A model generated the notes under the pieces. That model did not search any database. It was not told the DNA's origin and saw only the letters and a list, made by a program, of their open reading frames with translations. From NCBI RefSeq assembly GCF_000722635.1, contig NZ_JOKH01000002.1, positions 495,783-559,782 on the forward strand: DNA of 64,000 bases, in the 5' to 3' direction. Positions within the stretch are counted from its first letter, which is position 1, and each line of letters begins with the position of its first letter. Source of the stretch: Endozoicomonas numazuensis (GTDB lineage Bacteria; Pseudomonadota; Gammaproteobacteria; Pseudomonadales; Endozoicomonadaceae). Below are positions 17,024-26,624 of the stretch, piece after piece. The position numbers and the translations under genes are program-made.

Positions 17024-17701
17024 ATGTTGATTACAGAAATTGAACAGAGACTCCGCAGACATAAGCCAAGAAGTATAGACACCTCTCTCCCGGAAGCCGC
17101 TGTACTGGTTCCCCTTGTTACGAACCATCGGGGTCAGGCTACTGAGGTAATACTGACCCGAAGAGCCTCACACCTTCATAAACACAGTGGTGAAGTGGCC
17201 TTTCCGGGTGGTAAACGAGAAGATCAGGATCGGAACCTGGTTCATACCGCGCTCAGGGAATCAGAGGAAGAAATTGACCTGAACCCTTCTTCTGTCCAGA
17301 TACTGGGCACGATGGGGCCCGTTATCTCACGGTTTGGCATCAAGGTTATCCCCATTATTGGTTCTGTACCTGAAGGTTTGTCATTGAGTGCCAACGCTGA
17401 AGAACTGGATCGAATTTTCACGGTACCACTCGATTTTTTCATCGATCAGGATAACCTCCAGTTTGACCATTGGAGCATGAACGAGAAAACCTACTCCATG
17501 CCCTCCTACCAGTACGACGAATACCTGATCTGGGGATTGACAGCCATCATGCTGGTCGAGTTTCTGAATGTGGGCTTGAACACTGCCATTCCACTGGATG
17601 CGCCACAATTTCATGTCAGCCACAGTTATCCGCAAACCCGCTATGAGTCAGATAGCCGACAACCAAAGCCTAACCAGAGAAATAAAGCATCCACCACATG
17701 A
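17024..17701 (+). CDS. CoA pyrophosphatase-type Nudix hydrolase
   Basis: 225 residues. The sequence [33 protein letters not shown] (about residues 50-82) combines the Nudix box with the upstream UPF0035 signature [20 protein letters not shown] that marks the NudL/YeaB group. These cleave CoA and its derivatives to 3',5'-ADP and phosphopantetheine. The C-terminus carries a polar tail. The TGA overlaps the ATG of the carbonic-anhydrase gene, so the two are co-translated. Confidence 0.9.
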   Translation: MLITEIEQRLRRHKPRSIDTSLPEAAVLVPLVTNHRGQATEVILTRRASHLHKHSGEVAFPGGKREDQDRNLVHTALRESEEEIDLNPSSVQILGTMGPVISRFGIKVIPIIGSVPEGLSLSANAEELDRIFTVPLDFFIDQDNLQFDHWSMNEKTYSMPSYQYDEYLIWGLTAIMLVEFLNVGLNTAIPLDAPQFHVSHSYPQTRYESDSRQPKPNQRNKASTT

Positions 17702-18231
17702 TTTACAAACTGAAGGAACGCCAGATCTCTCTGGAAGGTGATGAACACTTTATAGCCGACAATGCGACTCTGATTGGCTCGGTTCATCTCGAAAACAAGA
17801 CCAGTGTCTGGTTCAATGCTGTCATTCGAGCCGATCATGAGTCCATTACTATTGGCGAAGAAAGCAACATTCAGGATGGTGCCGTCCTTCATGCAGACCC
17901 TGGCTTTCCCATTACCCTGGGAAAAGGCGTGACTGTGGGTCACAAAGCCATGGTTCATGGTTGCTCTATTGGCAACCACTCCCTGATTGGTATTAACGCG
18001 GTGATACTGAATGGCGCAAAAATTGGCCAGCACTGTATTATTGGTGCCAATGCACTGATTACAGAAAACACCGAAATCCCTGATGGGTCGGTAGTAATGG
18101 GTTCACCCGGAAAAGTGGTCAAAACGCTGGATACTCAGAAGAGACAACAACTGGAACAGGCGGCTCTTCAATACGTTCATAACTTGTCGTATTTTAATGA
18201 GTATCTGGAAGCGGATAAACGTTTTCAGTGA
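17698..18231 (+). CDS. Gamma carbonic anhydrase family protein (YrdA-like)
   Basis: 177 residues forming a left-handed beta-helix of hexapeptide repeats ([30 protein letters not shown]). The metal-site histidines are visible in AVLHADPG and [12 protein letters not shown]. The family includes YrdA and Cam; many members bind zinc or iron, but carbonic anhydrase activity is not always shown. It follows the Nudix gene with a four-base overlap. A 61-bp palindrome lies 50 bases downstream. Confidence 0.92.
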   Translation: MIYKLKERQISLEGDEHFIADNATLIGSVHLENKTSVWFNAVIRADHESITIGEESNIQDGAVLHADPGFPITLGKGVTVGHKAMVHGCSIGNHSLIGINAVILNGAKIGQHCIIGANALITENTEIPDGSVVMGSPGKVVKTLDTQKRQQLEQAALQYVHNLSYFNEYLEADKRFQ

Positions 18232-18281
18232 TTTCAGTAGACTTTTCTGGTCCCCACGCAGAGCATGGGAACGTGTTGTAC

Positions 18282-18342
18282 CGTTCCCCCTGAGCCTGTC
18301 GAAGTGCATTACCAGCACCCTTCGACAGGCTCAGCGTGAACG
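18282..18342. repeat. 61-bp palindromic repeat, copy 1
   Basis: CGTTCCCCCTGAGCCTGTCGAAG pairs with CTTCGACAGGCTCAGCGTGAACG around a 15-base spacer. Related units at 31984, 47181 and 59401 share the TGAGCCTGTCGAAG arms. The following bases (GGAGTTCATGTTT...GGGAGTTATTTCAAGACA) also match the unit at 47181. It is a REP-like element between convergent genes and could act as a bidirectional terminator. Confidence 0.85.
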
Positions 18343-18383
18343 GAGTTCATGTTTCCATCGGGGAGTTATTTCAAGACACATTA

Positions 18384-19637
18384 CTAAGCAGTAAAAATCT
18401 TCACAGCTTTAACCCGGTTATCCTTCACCTGAAGAATCTCAAAACGATACTCACCGACTTTGAGACAGACGCTGGACTCCGGGATAAACTCCATCTCTTC
18501 AGTAATCAGTCCGTTAATAGTGCGGGCTTCTTCAGTGGGCAGCTTCCAGCCCAGAGAACGGTTAATATCTCGAATAGAGGCAGAACCATCAATGATGTAA
18601 CTGCCATCTTCCTGGGGCGTAATATCCTGACTTGAATCAGAAACATCTGTGGTAAAGTCACCCACAATTTCTTCCAGAATATCTTCCAGTGTCACCAGTC
18701 CGAGAATATCACCGTACTCATCCACAACCAGCGCTACGCGCTCCTTTGATTTCTGAAAATTAAACAGCTGAGTATGCAGTGGTGTACTTTCCGGCACATA
18801 GTAAGGCTCTGTTGTTTCCTGCATCAGAACCGCTTTATTCACTTCTTCCTGGCTGAGCAGTCGAGCGACCTTTCTCATGTGCAACATGCCCACAAGGTTG
18901 TTTACATCACCCCGGTAGACTGGCAAACGTGTATGCTGGCAGGCTCTCAGCTGTTCCAGAATGTCCTTGATGTCATCATCAATATCAATCCCGATAATTT
19001 CATTACGGGGCACCATAATATCGTCTACACGCACGTTCTCCAGATCCAGAATACCCAGCAGCATGCCTCGTCTTTTCTGTGGCAACAGCATACCCGGGTC
19101 GGTCACAATGGTGCGCAACTCTTCTGCATTCAATTGATCTTCTGCGGCCTGCCCTGGTTTGATCCCAAAGGGTCTTAGCAGAAAACCACAAACCCAGTTT
19201 AAAACCACGACCATGGGGTAAAAGAGTTTCAGCAAAGGCGTGAGTATAAAAGAAGCAGGAAAGGCGATTTTTTCCGGATAAAGCGCGGCTACTGTTTTGG
19301 GAGTCACTTCACCAAAAATCAGTACCACAACCGTAAGCCCCAGCGTAGCAATAGCAATACCGCTGTCTCCCCAGAGCCGAACAGCGACCAGGGTCGCCAG
19401 TGCAGACGCAAGAATATTGACAAAATTGTTGCCAATCAAAATCACACCGATCAGCCTGTCGGGACGCTCGAGCAATCGATGCGTTCTTATAGCCGCTTTG
19501 TGATTCTTGCGAACAAGATGACGAAGGCGATAACGGTTGATGGCCATCATGCCGGTTTCCGAACTGGAAAAAAATGCCGACAGCAACATTAAAAAGGCCA
19601 AAATGACCAAAAGAAGACTGGTGGATGCTTCACTCAA
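18384..19637 (-). CDS. corB: CorB/HlyC-type CNNM domain transporter
   Basis: 417 residues with three or four N-terminal membrane helices (CNNM/DUF21 domain; SAFFSSSETGMMAINRYRLRHLV), two CBS domains (about 200-320) and a C-terminal CorC_HlyC domain. The family is linked to magnesium and cobalt homeostasis. The start is a TTG, which leaves the N-terminus aligned with E. coli YfjD. It lies upstream of ypjD and ffh in the order usual for Pseudomonas and relatives, although a DUF2165 gene and a foldback element now separate them. Confidence 0.9.
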   Translation of the reverse strand: MSEASTSLLLVILAFLMLLSAFFSSSETGMMAINRYRLRHLVRKNHKAAIRTHRLLERPDRLIGVILIGNNFVNILASALATLVAVRLWGDSGIAIATLGLTVVVLIFGEVTPKTVAALYPEKIAFPASFILTPLLKLFYPMVVVLNWVCGFLLRPFGIKPGQAAEDQLNAEELRTIVTDPGMLLPQKRRGMLLGILDLENVRVDDIMVPRNEIIGIDIDDDIKDILEQLRACQHTRLPVYRGDVNNLVGMLHMRKVARLLSQEEVNKAVLMQETTEPYYVPESTPLHTQLFNFQKSKERVALVVDEYGDILGLVTLEDILEEIVGDFTTDVSDSSQDITPQEDGSYIIDGSASIRDINRSLGWKLPTEEARTINGLITEEMEFIPESSVCLKVGEYRFEILQVKDNRVKAVKIFTA

Positions 19638-19674
19638 GACTGAAATCGCCTGTTCAGATTCTGGTTATCAAACT

Positions 19675-19838
19675 AGGAGCCTGACCGAGAATTGCGTCCG
19701 AGCATAAAATTCAGTTGAACGAGTCAAATTTTTCGTTGGATTTGTGCGAATAGTCGACCTATTTAATCAAATTCAACGTGAAATCTGGCCGTTCATACTG
19801 GATTTTAGGCCGGACTGTCTATTCTCTGTCAGGCTCCA
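19675..19838. mobile_element. 164-bp foldback element, family B, copy 2
   Basis: Same length as the other full copies, but reversed and more divergent. Its central stem carries changed bases on both arms: CGTTG with CAACG replaces CACTG with CAGTG, so pairing is kept. The loop reads GTCGA instead of GTCAA. It occupies most of the gap between corB and the DUF2165 gene. Confidence 0.85.
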
Positions 19839-19876
19839 GCAATTCTAACGTTTCGTCCAGTGAACCCCAAACACTT

Positions 19877-20368
19877 TTATCTTTCTTCCTGACCGAGATA
19901 CATTAATGTCAAAAAAAACAGAGTGGCTACCCGGAATCCCGATTGAATGCCATTCCAGCTCTGGGACTGCCAGGCAAGAAACCATTCACCTGAAATAGCC
20001 ATGAAAGCCACAAACCAGAGTAAAACCCCCAAAGTTAGCCCGACCATAGCCAAACTCTTACTTTCATGGAAACCCGGGCTACGAATATTGAAGGCCATAC
20101 GACAGCCCCCTGCCCAACATAAAAGGGCAATAGCCGCTTCAACTGCAATTATCAGACTGTAAACCGCCTTCCAGATCCATGGATCATGAACAGCCCGCCA
20201 GTCTGCCTGAGTCAAGTTCCCCGTTGTATCCATGGTCAAAACATGCTGGACGTAAAGGTAATTGCTCTGGTAATCGACCAGATTATTAAACACAACAAGT
20301 GTACTAAACAGTGCAGCAGCTGCTACCAACAGAGTCTTACTGAGCTTAATGGCTACTATCATTTTCAT
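19877..20368 (-). CDS. DUF2165 family membrane protein
   Basis: About 163 residues with four membrane segments and the family pattern NNLVDYQSNYLYVQHVLTMD...WRAVHDPWIWK. The function is unknown. The first in-frame ATG with a natural N-terminus (MKMIVAIKLSK) is at 20368; a TTG at 20380 adds four residues. It stands between ypjD and corB on the same strand, an insertion relative to the usual corB-ypjD neighbourhood. Confidence 0.82.
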   Translation of the reverse strand: MKMIVAIKLSKTLLVAAAALFSTLVVFNNLVDYQSNYLYVQHVLTMDTTGNLTQADWRAVHDPWIWKAVYSLIIAVEAAIALLCWAGGCRMAFNIRSPGFHESKSLAMVGLTLGVLLWFVAFMAISGEWFLAWQSQSWNGIQSGFRVATLFFLTLMYLGQEER

Positions 20369-20448
20369 AGCCACTAACAATAGACAGGCTTACGAAGATC
20401 TCAAGAGGCCTTCACGGGGTTATTCTGAAATGGAAAAGAAGAATACCA

Positions 20449-20471
20449 GGGCAGGAATGACGTCCCTGCCC
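20449..20471 (-). terminator. Hairpin after ypjD
   Basis: GGGCAGG pairs with CCTGCCC nine bases after the ypjD stop on the minus strand, followed by TGGTATTCTTCTTTT. It is a plausible terminator for ypjD. Confidence 0.5.
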
Positions 20472-20479
20472 CTGAAGTG

Positions 20480-21292
20480 TTAACGTACCAGAATAAAATC
20501 CACCACGGTCCGCCAGCCAAAATAAGCCACCAGCAGCAAGATAAAACCGGCAACAGTCCAGCGCATGGCTTTCTGACCACGCCAGCCATTGACCCAATGT
20601 CCAATCAACAATGTCGTAAACAGTACCCAGGCCACCAGTGAGAGCACCGTTTTATGGAGCATCTCTTTGGCAAACATATTGTCGATGTATAAGAAACCTG
20701 AAATAAGCGACAACGTCAGCAGGATAACCCCTACGGAAAGAAACTCAAACAGCAGTTTTTCCATCGTCTGCAAAGGTGGAAGAGCTTTCAGTAAACGCTT
20801 CTGATTATGACGTCTAAGCTGCTTTTCCTGATAAGCCAGCAGCAGTGACTGGCAAACAGCCACCATCAGCAATCCATAGGCCAATACCGACAATAGAACA
20901 TGAACCACCATCAGTGTCGGTGATTTGAAAATGTGCTCTACCGGCGTCAGCCAGGCTGCCAAAATTGAAATCATGCTAAAAGGCAGAATGGTGACCAGTA
21001 AACTTTCAGACGGTTTACGTAAACTGCTGAGCAAGACAACTAATGTCACCATCAGAGTCGTTAGGGAACTTATAGTCAGAATGCCAAGATTCGCTCCCTT
21101 GTTGGTGTGAATAGAAAAATAGAGTGCGAATGTATGTAGAACCGCTCCGGCCGTAGTGGCAAGCAACACTACATTTCTAGCCCCGCCACGACCCGTAATT
21201 CTTCCCCATTGGCAAACCATTCCCATCGCATATAGAACGATGGCCCCGATACTGACGAGCATGACATTCATTGAACCTGTTATAACCTCCAT
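20480..21292 (-). CDS. ypjD: Cytochrome c assembly-like inner membrane protein YpjD
   Basis: About 270 residues with eight or so membrane helices, matching the CcmC/CcsA-like YpjD family (PTLMVVHVLLSVLAYGLLMVAVCQSLLLAYQE; conserved His in LHTFALYFSIHT, VVHVLLS and MLHKT). It usually lies beside ffh, and a role with CorB in metal transport has been proposed for relatives. The ATG at 21292 has AGGA nine bases upstream, so I prefer it over the TTG at 21322. It is divergent from ffh. Confidence 0.88.
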   Translation of the reverse strand: MEVITGSMNVMLVSIGAIVLYAMGMVCQWGRITGRGGARNVVLLATTAGAVLHTFALYFSIHTNKGANLGILTISSLTTLMVTLVVLLSSLRKPSESLLVTILPFSMISILAAWLTPVEHIFKSPTLMVVHVLLSVLAYGLLMVAVCQSLLLAYQEKQLRRHNQKRLLKALPPLQTMEKLLFEFLSVGVILLTLSLISGFLYIDNMFAKEMLHKTVLSLVAWVLFTTLLIGHWVNGWRGQKAMRWTVAGFILLLVAYFGWRTVVDFILVR

Positions 21293-21741
21293 CTGAAATT
21301 TTCCTGATGACTGGCCGGACAAAAAACCACTTCAAAGCGCGTAAACAGGGCCAGCTATTGGAATATCAGGCATTTTTCGATTCTGTAGAGAGTCAGTTTG
21401 TCATATCCGGAGTATGGACACCATGGTCGGACACAAATTTCATGAATGACCTATCCCGTAAAATTCATAAAGCCGCGCCAGTCAGATTAAAGGCTGCAAA
21501 AATACTGAGACAATCGTTTTCTGATGTGTACGAAAAGAAACGAACATCCCTCGTCGGCATCTCGCCAGGAGGCTGAAAATACGCCGAATGAAACACGCTT
21601 TTCAACAGCCTCTCGCAGCAAACACAAGTCAACGTTCAAAGAACCACGGAGCGTGGTGCTGCCCCTTTTGCTCGAGATTGGATATAATAACTCCCAATTA
21701 CGCATTTACACCTTACTTCAAGGTATACCCAAGGTAACTGG
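21293..21741. promoter_or_regulatory. Divergent promoter region of ypjD and ffh
   Basis: 449 bases without a supported gene. A perfect TATAAT at 21683-21688 on the plus strand, 54 bases before the ffh start, is the likely -10 box; the -35 box is weak. A short frame beginning at 21307 lacks a ribosome site and any family resemblance, so I leave it out. Confidence 0.45.
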
Positions 21742-23157
21742 ATGTTCGAGAATTTAACCGAACGCCTGTCGCAGACGCTTCGCAACGTCACCGGCAAGGC
21801 GAAACTGTCTGAAGACAATATTAAAGAAACCCTCCGTGAAGTCCGTATGGCTCTTCTGGAGGCTGATGTTGCCTTGCCTGTGGTCAAGGAGTTCATCAAC
21901 CGCATCAAGGAACGGGCCATTGGCCAGGAAGTTCAGTCCAGTCTGAGTCCGGGCCAGGCTTTCGTCAAGATCGTCCAGGCAGAACTGATCTCGGTCATGG
22001 GCGAAGCCAATGACCAGCTGAATCTGGCCACCCAGCCACCTGCTGTACTGCTTATGGCGGGTCTTCAAGGTGCGGGTAAAACCACTTCTGTAGCCAAGCT
22101 GGGTAAGTTCCTTAAAGAACGTCATAAAAAATCGGTGCTGGTGGTCAGTGCCGACGTGTACCGCCCGGCAGCCATCAAACAGCTGGAAACCCTCGCTGAC
22201 GAGGTGGATGTTGAGTTTTTCCCATCCAATATCGAGCAAAAACCCGTTGATATTGCGACAGCCGCTATTCAGGAAGCCCGCCTGAAGCACATAGATGTTG
22301 TTATTGTCGATACCGCAGGTCGTCTGCACATCGACGGCGACATGATGGAAGAAATCCAGGAACTGCACGGCGCCATTAACCCTGTCGAAACCCTGTTTGT
22401 GGTTGACGCCATGACCGGTCAGGACGCCGCCAATACAGCAAAAGCCTTTGGTGATGCGTTGCCCCTGACCGGTGTTATTCTGACCAAGGCCGACGGTGAC
22501 GCTCGTGGTGGTGCGGCTCTGTCCGTTCGTCATATCACCGGCAAGCCGATCAAGTTCATCGGTGTCGGCGAGAAAACCGACGCCCTGGACCCTTTCCACC
22601 CTGATCGTATTGCTTCCCGAATTCTGGGAATGGGTGACGTTCTCTCCCTGATTGAGGAAGCGGAACAAAAGCTCGACAAGAAGAAAGCCGACAAACTTGC
22701 CAGCAAGCTGAAAAAGGGTAAAGGCTTTGATCTGGAAGACTTCCGTGATCAGCTTCAGCAAATGAAGAAGATGGGTGGTCTGGCCGGTGTTATGGATAAA
22801 CTCCCAGGTATGCCCGGGATGCCATCCAATATGGCAGGCCAGGTGGACAACAAGATTTTTGCCCAGATGGAAGCCATTATCAACTCCATGACTCCGGGTG
22901 AGCGTGCTAACCCGGACATCATGAATGGTTCGCGTAAAAAGCGTATTGCTAACGGTTCAGGCACCCAGATACAAGACATTAATCGCCTGATCAAGCAGCA
23001 CAAACAGATGAGTAAAATGATGAAGAAAGTCACCAAAAAAGGGGGCATGAACAAACTGATGCGAGGCTTGGGTGGCATGAAAGGTCAAATGCCCGGCGGA
23101 GCTGGAGGCATGGGTGGTATGCTGCCACCAGGCGGTGGCAAGAAGTTCCCGTTCTGA
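21742..23157 (+). CDS. ffh: Signal recognition particle GTPase Ffh
   Basis: 471 residues. The N domain is followed by the GTPase with G1 (GLQGAGKTTSVAKLG, about 106-120), DTAGRLH and TKADGDARGG, then the Met-rich M domain from about 320 (KMGGLAGVMDKLPGMPGMP...GGMGGMLPPGGGKK). It binds signal sequences and 4.5S RNA and delivers ribosomes to FtsY. Length and motifs are fully typical. In related genomes rpsP follows directly; here 17.7 kb of accessory DNA intervenes. Confidence 0.98.
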   Translation: MFENLTERLSQTLRNVTGKAKLSEDNIKETLREVRMALLEADVALPVVKEFINRIKERAIGQEVQSSLSPGQAFVKIVQAELISVMGEANDQLNLATQPPAVLLMAGLQGAGKTTSVAKLGKFLKERHKKSVLVVSADVYRPAAIKQLETLADEVDVEFFPSNIEQKPVDIATAAIQEARLKHIDVVIVDTAGRLHIDGDMMEEIQELHGAINPVETLFVVDAMTGQDAANTAKAFGDALPLTGVILTKADGDARGGAALSVRHITGKPIKFIGVGEKTDALDPFHPDRIASRILGMGDVLSLIEEAEQKLDKKKADKLASKLKKGKGFDLEDFRDQLQQMKKMGGLAGVMDKLPGMPGMPSNMAGQVDNKIFAQMEAIINSMTPGERANPDIMNGSRKKRIANGSGTQIQDINRLIKQHKQMSKMMKKVTKKGGMNKLMRGLGGMKGQMPGGAGGMGGMLPPGGGKKFPF

Positions 23158-23164
23158 TCGTCAA

Positions 23165-23188
23165 TGGCCAGCTCATCCGAGCTGGCCA
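23165..23188. terminator. Hairpin between ffh and the GNAT gene
   Basis: A perfect 10-bp stem, TGGCCAGCTC with GAGCTGGCCA and a four-base loop, lies eight bases after the ffh stop and between convergent genes. It has no T run, so it may work together with Rho or protect the mRNA end. Confidence 0.6.
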
Positions 23189-23212
23189 AACATTATGCAA
23201 TAGCCTGACGGC

Positions 23213-23758
23213 TCAGCCGGTGGAAATGTTAGAGTTTTTCAAACCATAAATAGCGTGGTTCACTATACGACCCGCTACCTTTTCCTTATTAGTAATAATG
23301 CCTTCCAGCGTCATCCCCAACCTTTCACACACCGCTCGACTAGGCAGGTTCTCTTCGGCTGCCGCTATTTGCACCTTTTCCATACCCAGTTCATTAAATG
23401 CATAATTGCAAAGAAACTGACAGGCTCGGGTAACAATGCCATTTCCCTGATAAGGCTCACCCAGCCAGTAACCAATCTCCACCATTTTCAGGTCATACCG
23501 AATGGCATTAAAGCTGATATTTCCAACGATACTCCCCTGAAACTCAATGGCACAGGTCAGGCTTTTTCCTTCGGCATAATCGTGCAGTGATCGTTTAACA
23601 AATGCCTTAAAGTCTTCCTCGGTGTTACAGAATGTTGGCCAGGGAAGCCACTGTGAGAGATAGGATTTACTCTCTTCCAGTAATTCCAGATACCTGGGCA
23701 CAATAGAATCATTGACCAGCTGCAGCCGTATATCTTCATCGACTGCAATAAAAAACAT
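23213..23758 (-). CDS. GNAT N-acetyltransferase, RimJ/RimL type
   Basis: 181 residues with the RimJ/L layout: LLEESKSYLSQWLPW near the N-terminus, the acetyl-CoA site IGYWLGEPYQGNGIVTRACQFLCNYAF (about residues 91-117, containing QGNGI) and NLPSRAVCERLGMTLEG near the end. It acetylates an amino terminus or small amine; the substrate is unknown. AAGGAAACGTC precedes the ATG. Confidence 0.9.
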   Translation of the reverse strand: MFFIAVDEDIRLQLVNDSIVPRYLELLEESKSYLSQWLPWPTFCNTEEDFKAFVKRSLHDYAEGKSLTCAIEFQGSIVGNISFNAIRYDLKMVEIGYWLGEPYQGNGIVTRACQFLCNYAFNELGMEKVQIAAAEENLPSRAVCERLGMTLEGIITNKEKVAGRIVNHAIYGLKNSNISTG

Positions 23759-23873
23759 GACGTTTCCTTTTTTATTCTTGGATCAGGGAACCACACACTA
23801 TAAATACGACAATAATTGTTTACATTCAATCTTCATTCTTATCAGGGATACGGAATGACTTCAATCAAGTTAT

Positions 23874-23907
23874 GAATGAGCAGCCTGACTGGATTGATTG
23901 CTCATTC
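23874..23907 (-). terminator. Hairpin downstream of the two large accessory genes
   Basis: GAATGAGCA pairs with TGCTCATTC around a 16-base loop, 43 bases past the stop of the 874-residue protein gene. It has no T run; it is a candidate end for that transcript. Confidence 0.4.
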
Positions 23908-23950
23908 ATGCTTTATATCATTCATTCCATTAGCAGGGCTCTGAGCTTCA

Positions 23951-26575
23951 TCAGTGGCGCTTGTGCCCATAAGCCTGAGCGGATTTCTGAGTCATCCCCT
24001 TATGCCCCACCTGATAGGACAGCCCTCCCATCCGTTCATAAAGATGACCAAATGAACTCATAATACGGGTAAAGCTTTTCCAGTAGTCGCGTTTATCGTG
24101 CTCATTCTCAAAACCCGCGACTATGCCTTCTGCAATCACTTCTGCATCATTCAAAGGGTCTTCAGGCAACTCCGATAACGACAATTGCAATTTGATAGCC
24201 AGGGCTTTTCTAAGATGCAGTTCCGCTTTTTTCAGGGTATCTCGTGATAGAGGCTTAAGCCTGTGACCACGATTCAATAGTGACTCATTGTTCATGGCAA
24301 ACAACATGACAGGCTCATCCTGCAACCTCATCAGGTGCCAGGCATACTCTTCATGGATTCTCTCAACGCCGGGCTGGCCATAGTATTTTTTCATGGCACT
24401 CAACAATAGACTGCGCTCCTTCTCAGGAAAGCCTTCTGCTCGAAACTTGTAGCCAGCATAAGGGACTTTCTTTAATTCATCAGGCCACTTTCGAGGGAGG
24501 AGATCTGCAAGTTCTCTCTTTCCGTTCATTGCAGCCAGAACGGGAGAGTCCATTTTCTTTGCAGCAGGGGGGAGTGGAGAAGGTTGCACAGGATCTGACC
24601 GTTCTTCCCCCCTGATATGTCGCTCTGCCCCTTTCTTCCCGTCCGATGAATCAACTTCCGAAAGATGCTCCGCCCCATTATTCTTATGCTTTTTCTTTTG
24701 GCGACTGGGTTTCTCACATTCTTTCCTCTGACGAACAGTCTCAACTGGAATCCAACCGGGGTCGTAATCCTGAAACTTGCCTTGTGGCTTTTTCTTCTGA
24801 GTCTCTGGCGACAATTCCAACCCTACCTGTCGGGTTAACTCTTCTGCTTCATCCAGCGTTGGCCATCCCTTGCTCTCTTCATACTTCTCCATATACGACT
24901 CTGCCAGTTTTCGATAATCAGAGCGACTCTCTTCTACAAGCACTGCATCAGCCAGCTGATGAGTGACCTGGGCAGCCTTTTCATACTGACCTTCCTTGAT
25001 ATAAACCGCACAAGTGAAGTGCAATAAATTAGTAAAGCCTGCCAGGTTGGCGGCTTGACGGTATGCTTCAGCAGCCTTAAGTCGATGATTGGACTCTTTC
25101 ACGAACTCCAGCTCCAGAGCGATGCCCAGAAAGCAGTTTAACAGTCCCTTGTAAAAATCCGGATAGGCCTGCTCCAGAGCCTTTCGAATCATTCTGACCG
25201 CTTTCTCAGCTTTGGTCGCTTCCCTGTTTGATAATTGAACCCGAAAGTGATGCATTTTTTCAAACGCTTCTATCCGACTCTCTTCTATCATCTTCTCCAG
25301 TTTTTTGTGCTGTGGAGAGCCCTCTTCATAAAATTTCTTCTGAAGTAGCAGAGCCAGGATTTGGCTGCTTTCTTTCTGAGCATTGCAATGGTAGTGGAGC
25401 TCAAAGTCTCTGAGAGATTCCAGCATTCTTATGACTGGACGAAGGTCCCTCATTATAGGGTAATGTTCAATATCAGATAACGCATCTTCTATAGCGCTCA
25501 GGCTTCCATTCACTGCAAACAGCCTCTTGAAAAACCAGGGAAGAAATTCTGACTTGAAAGATGGATCATGTAGACTCAACATCGACTCCACTTGCAATAT
25601 ACGATTCTGGGGAATACCGTCTTCATGATCTTTGGCCAACGCCTCCATTGACCCAAACGTCAGGGGATCCATCATATAGAGCAAAGACGGACTGACCACC
25701 TCGGTTTCCCGAATCGCAATCGGATTCATTAATTTGGTGGCTTCCAATAAATGTCGGAAACCGAGTCGAGGCTCCATGGCAGGCAATTGCTTGATCAAAC
25801 CGAGGCTCCCCATTCCCAGAATCCACTGAGCCACTGGAATACGTGCCTTGGCTGCGGCTTCCAGATATTCGATCAACTCTACCTTATTAGCATCAGTCAG
25901 CAATGCATGTTCCAGATGATAAAGTGCCAGCCAGCAATGGATTTGAGCAGCGGCCTCATCGGGATGATGTTTCAGAAGAAAATTCAGGCAATAAACTCCC
26001 CAGATAACCTGCTCACGATCCTTACTCTGACTGCAGGCCAGAGCAAAACATAGTACAGAAAACGTTTCATGACTCTGATCCACGATCCATTGTTCCAGGA
26101 CCTCCAGATCTCTGGGAATAATTCCCTTCGATGCCCAAAGTATGGCTTCCCCTCCTTTGGCTAGCTGCTGGCTTTTAGCTTTTTTCTTCCTCCCGATACC
26201 TTCGCCCAGCTCAAGTGCAGACTTCAGTTTTTCTCCATCCTGACACTCCGGCTTTTCGCGAATACAAGCTAACAATTGAAAAAAAGCATCATCAGGATTT
26301 TTCTCTATCAACTTTTCTGATACAGGCTTAGAACGAACAGGTGAAGAGGGTGCTGAATAATAGCTGCCTGAAGAGGAGCTGGATACTTTGTCGGGCACAC
26401 ACTGTACATCAGCCGTTCTATTACCCTGCCCGGTAACGATTGATGCTCCCTTGACCAACTGAGTTTCCCTGAACAACCATCGTCCCCCTTTATTATCATG
26501 GGCGTCAGGGGTTTCGCACTGAGTCCCCGTGTCAAAGATCAGTGAAGCGGGCCTGACTATCTGTGGACTGGCCAT
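23951..26575 (-). CDS. Unrecognised 874-residue helical-repeat protein
   Basis: The ATG at 26575 has AAGGAG six bases upstream; a GTG two codons earlier is less likely. There is no signal peptide. The N-terminal 100 residues are polar. Residues about 150-620 are helix-rich with TPR/Sel1-like pairs (AAAKARIPVAQWILGMGSLG, AVYIKEGQYEKAAQVTHQLAD). A Lys/Arg-rich stretch follows (RQRKECEKPSRQKKKHKNNG), resembling a nuclear localisation signal. The C-terminal part has KWPDELKK...YAGYKFRAEG, which resembles KWPEFKQ...YAAFRFQIEG in the 1415-residue neighbour. The two genes are 49 bases apart on one strand and form an operon. A secreted host-interacting protein is possible; no function is known. Confidence 0.85.
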   Translation of the reverse strand: MASPQIVRPASLIFDTGTQCETPDAHDNKGGRWLFRETQLVKGASIVTGQGNRTADVQCVPDKVSSSSSGSYYSAPSSPVRSKPVSEKLIEKNPDDAFFQLLACIREKPECQDGEKLKSALELGEGIGRKKKAKSQQLAKGGEAILWASKGIIPRDLEVLEQWIVDQSHETFSVLCFALACSQSKDREQVIWGVYCLNFLLKHHPDEAAAQIHCWLALYHLEHALLTDANKVELIEYLEAAAKARIPVAQWILGMGSLGLIKQLPAMEPRLGFRHLLEATKLMNPIAIRETEVVSPSLLYMMDPLTFGSMEALAKDHEDGIPQNRILQVESMLSLHDPSFKSEFLPWFFKRLFAVNGSLSAIEDALSDIEHYPIMRDLRPVIRMLESLRDFELHYHCNAQKESSQILALLLQKKFYEEGSPQHKKLEKMIEESRIEAFEKMHHFRVQLSNREATKAEKAVRMIRKALEQAYPDFYKGLLNCFLGIALELEFVKESNHRLKAAEAYRQAANLAGFTNLLHFTCAVYIKEGQYEKAAQVTHQLADAVLVEESRSDYRKLAESYMEKYEESKGWPTLDEAEELTRQVGLELSPETQKKKPQGKFQDYDPGWIPVETVRQRKECEKPSRQKKKHKNNGAEHLSEVDSSDGKKGAERHIRGEERSDPVQPSPLPPAAKKMDSPVLAAMNGKRELADLLPRKWPDELKKVPYAGYKFRAEGFPEKERSLLLSAMKKYYGQPGVERIHEEYAWHLMRLQDEPVMLFAMNNESLLNRGHRLKPLSRDTLKKAELHLRKALAIKLQLSLSELPEDPLNDAEVIAEGIVAGFENEHDKRDYWKSFTRIMSSFGHLYERMGGLSYQVGHKGMTQKSAQAYGHKRH

Positions 26576-26624
26576 AAGCACTCCTTGTATTCAAATACTG
26601 ACGTTTGCTTCCTTGCCATAAGAA

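Noticed and set aside
16843-17082. 79-codon minus-strand frame between the Nudix genes
   Set aside because: It overlaps the 5' end of the Nudix gene and has no family resemblance; another frame in the same stretch looks equally protein-like but lacks a start.
21307-21576. 89-codon frame between ypjD and ffh
   Set aside because: No ribosome site, no recognisable domain, and it occupies the divergent promoter region.
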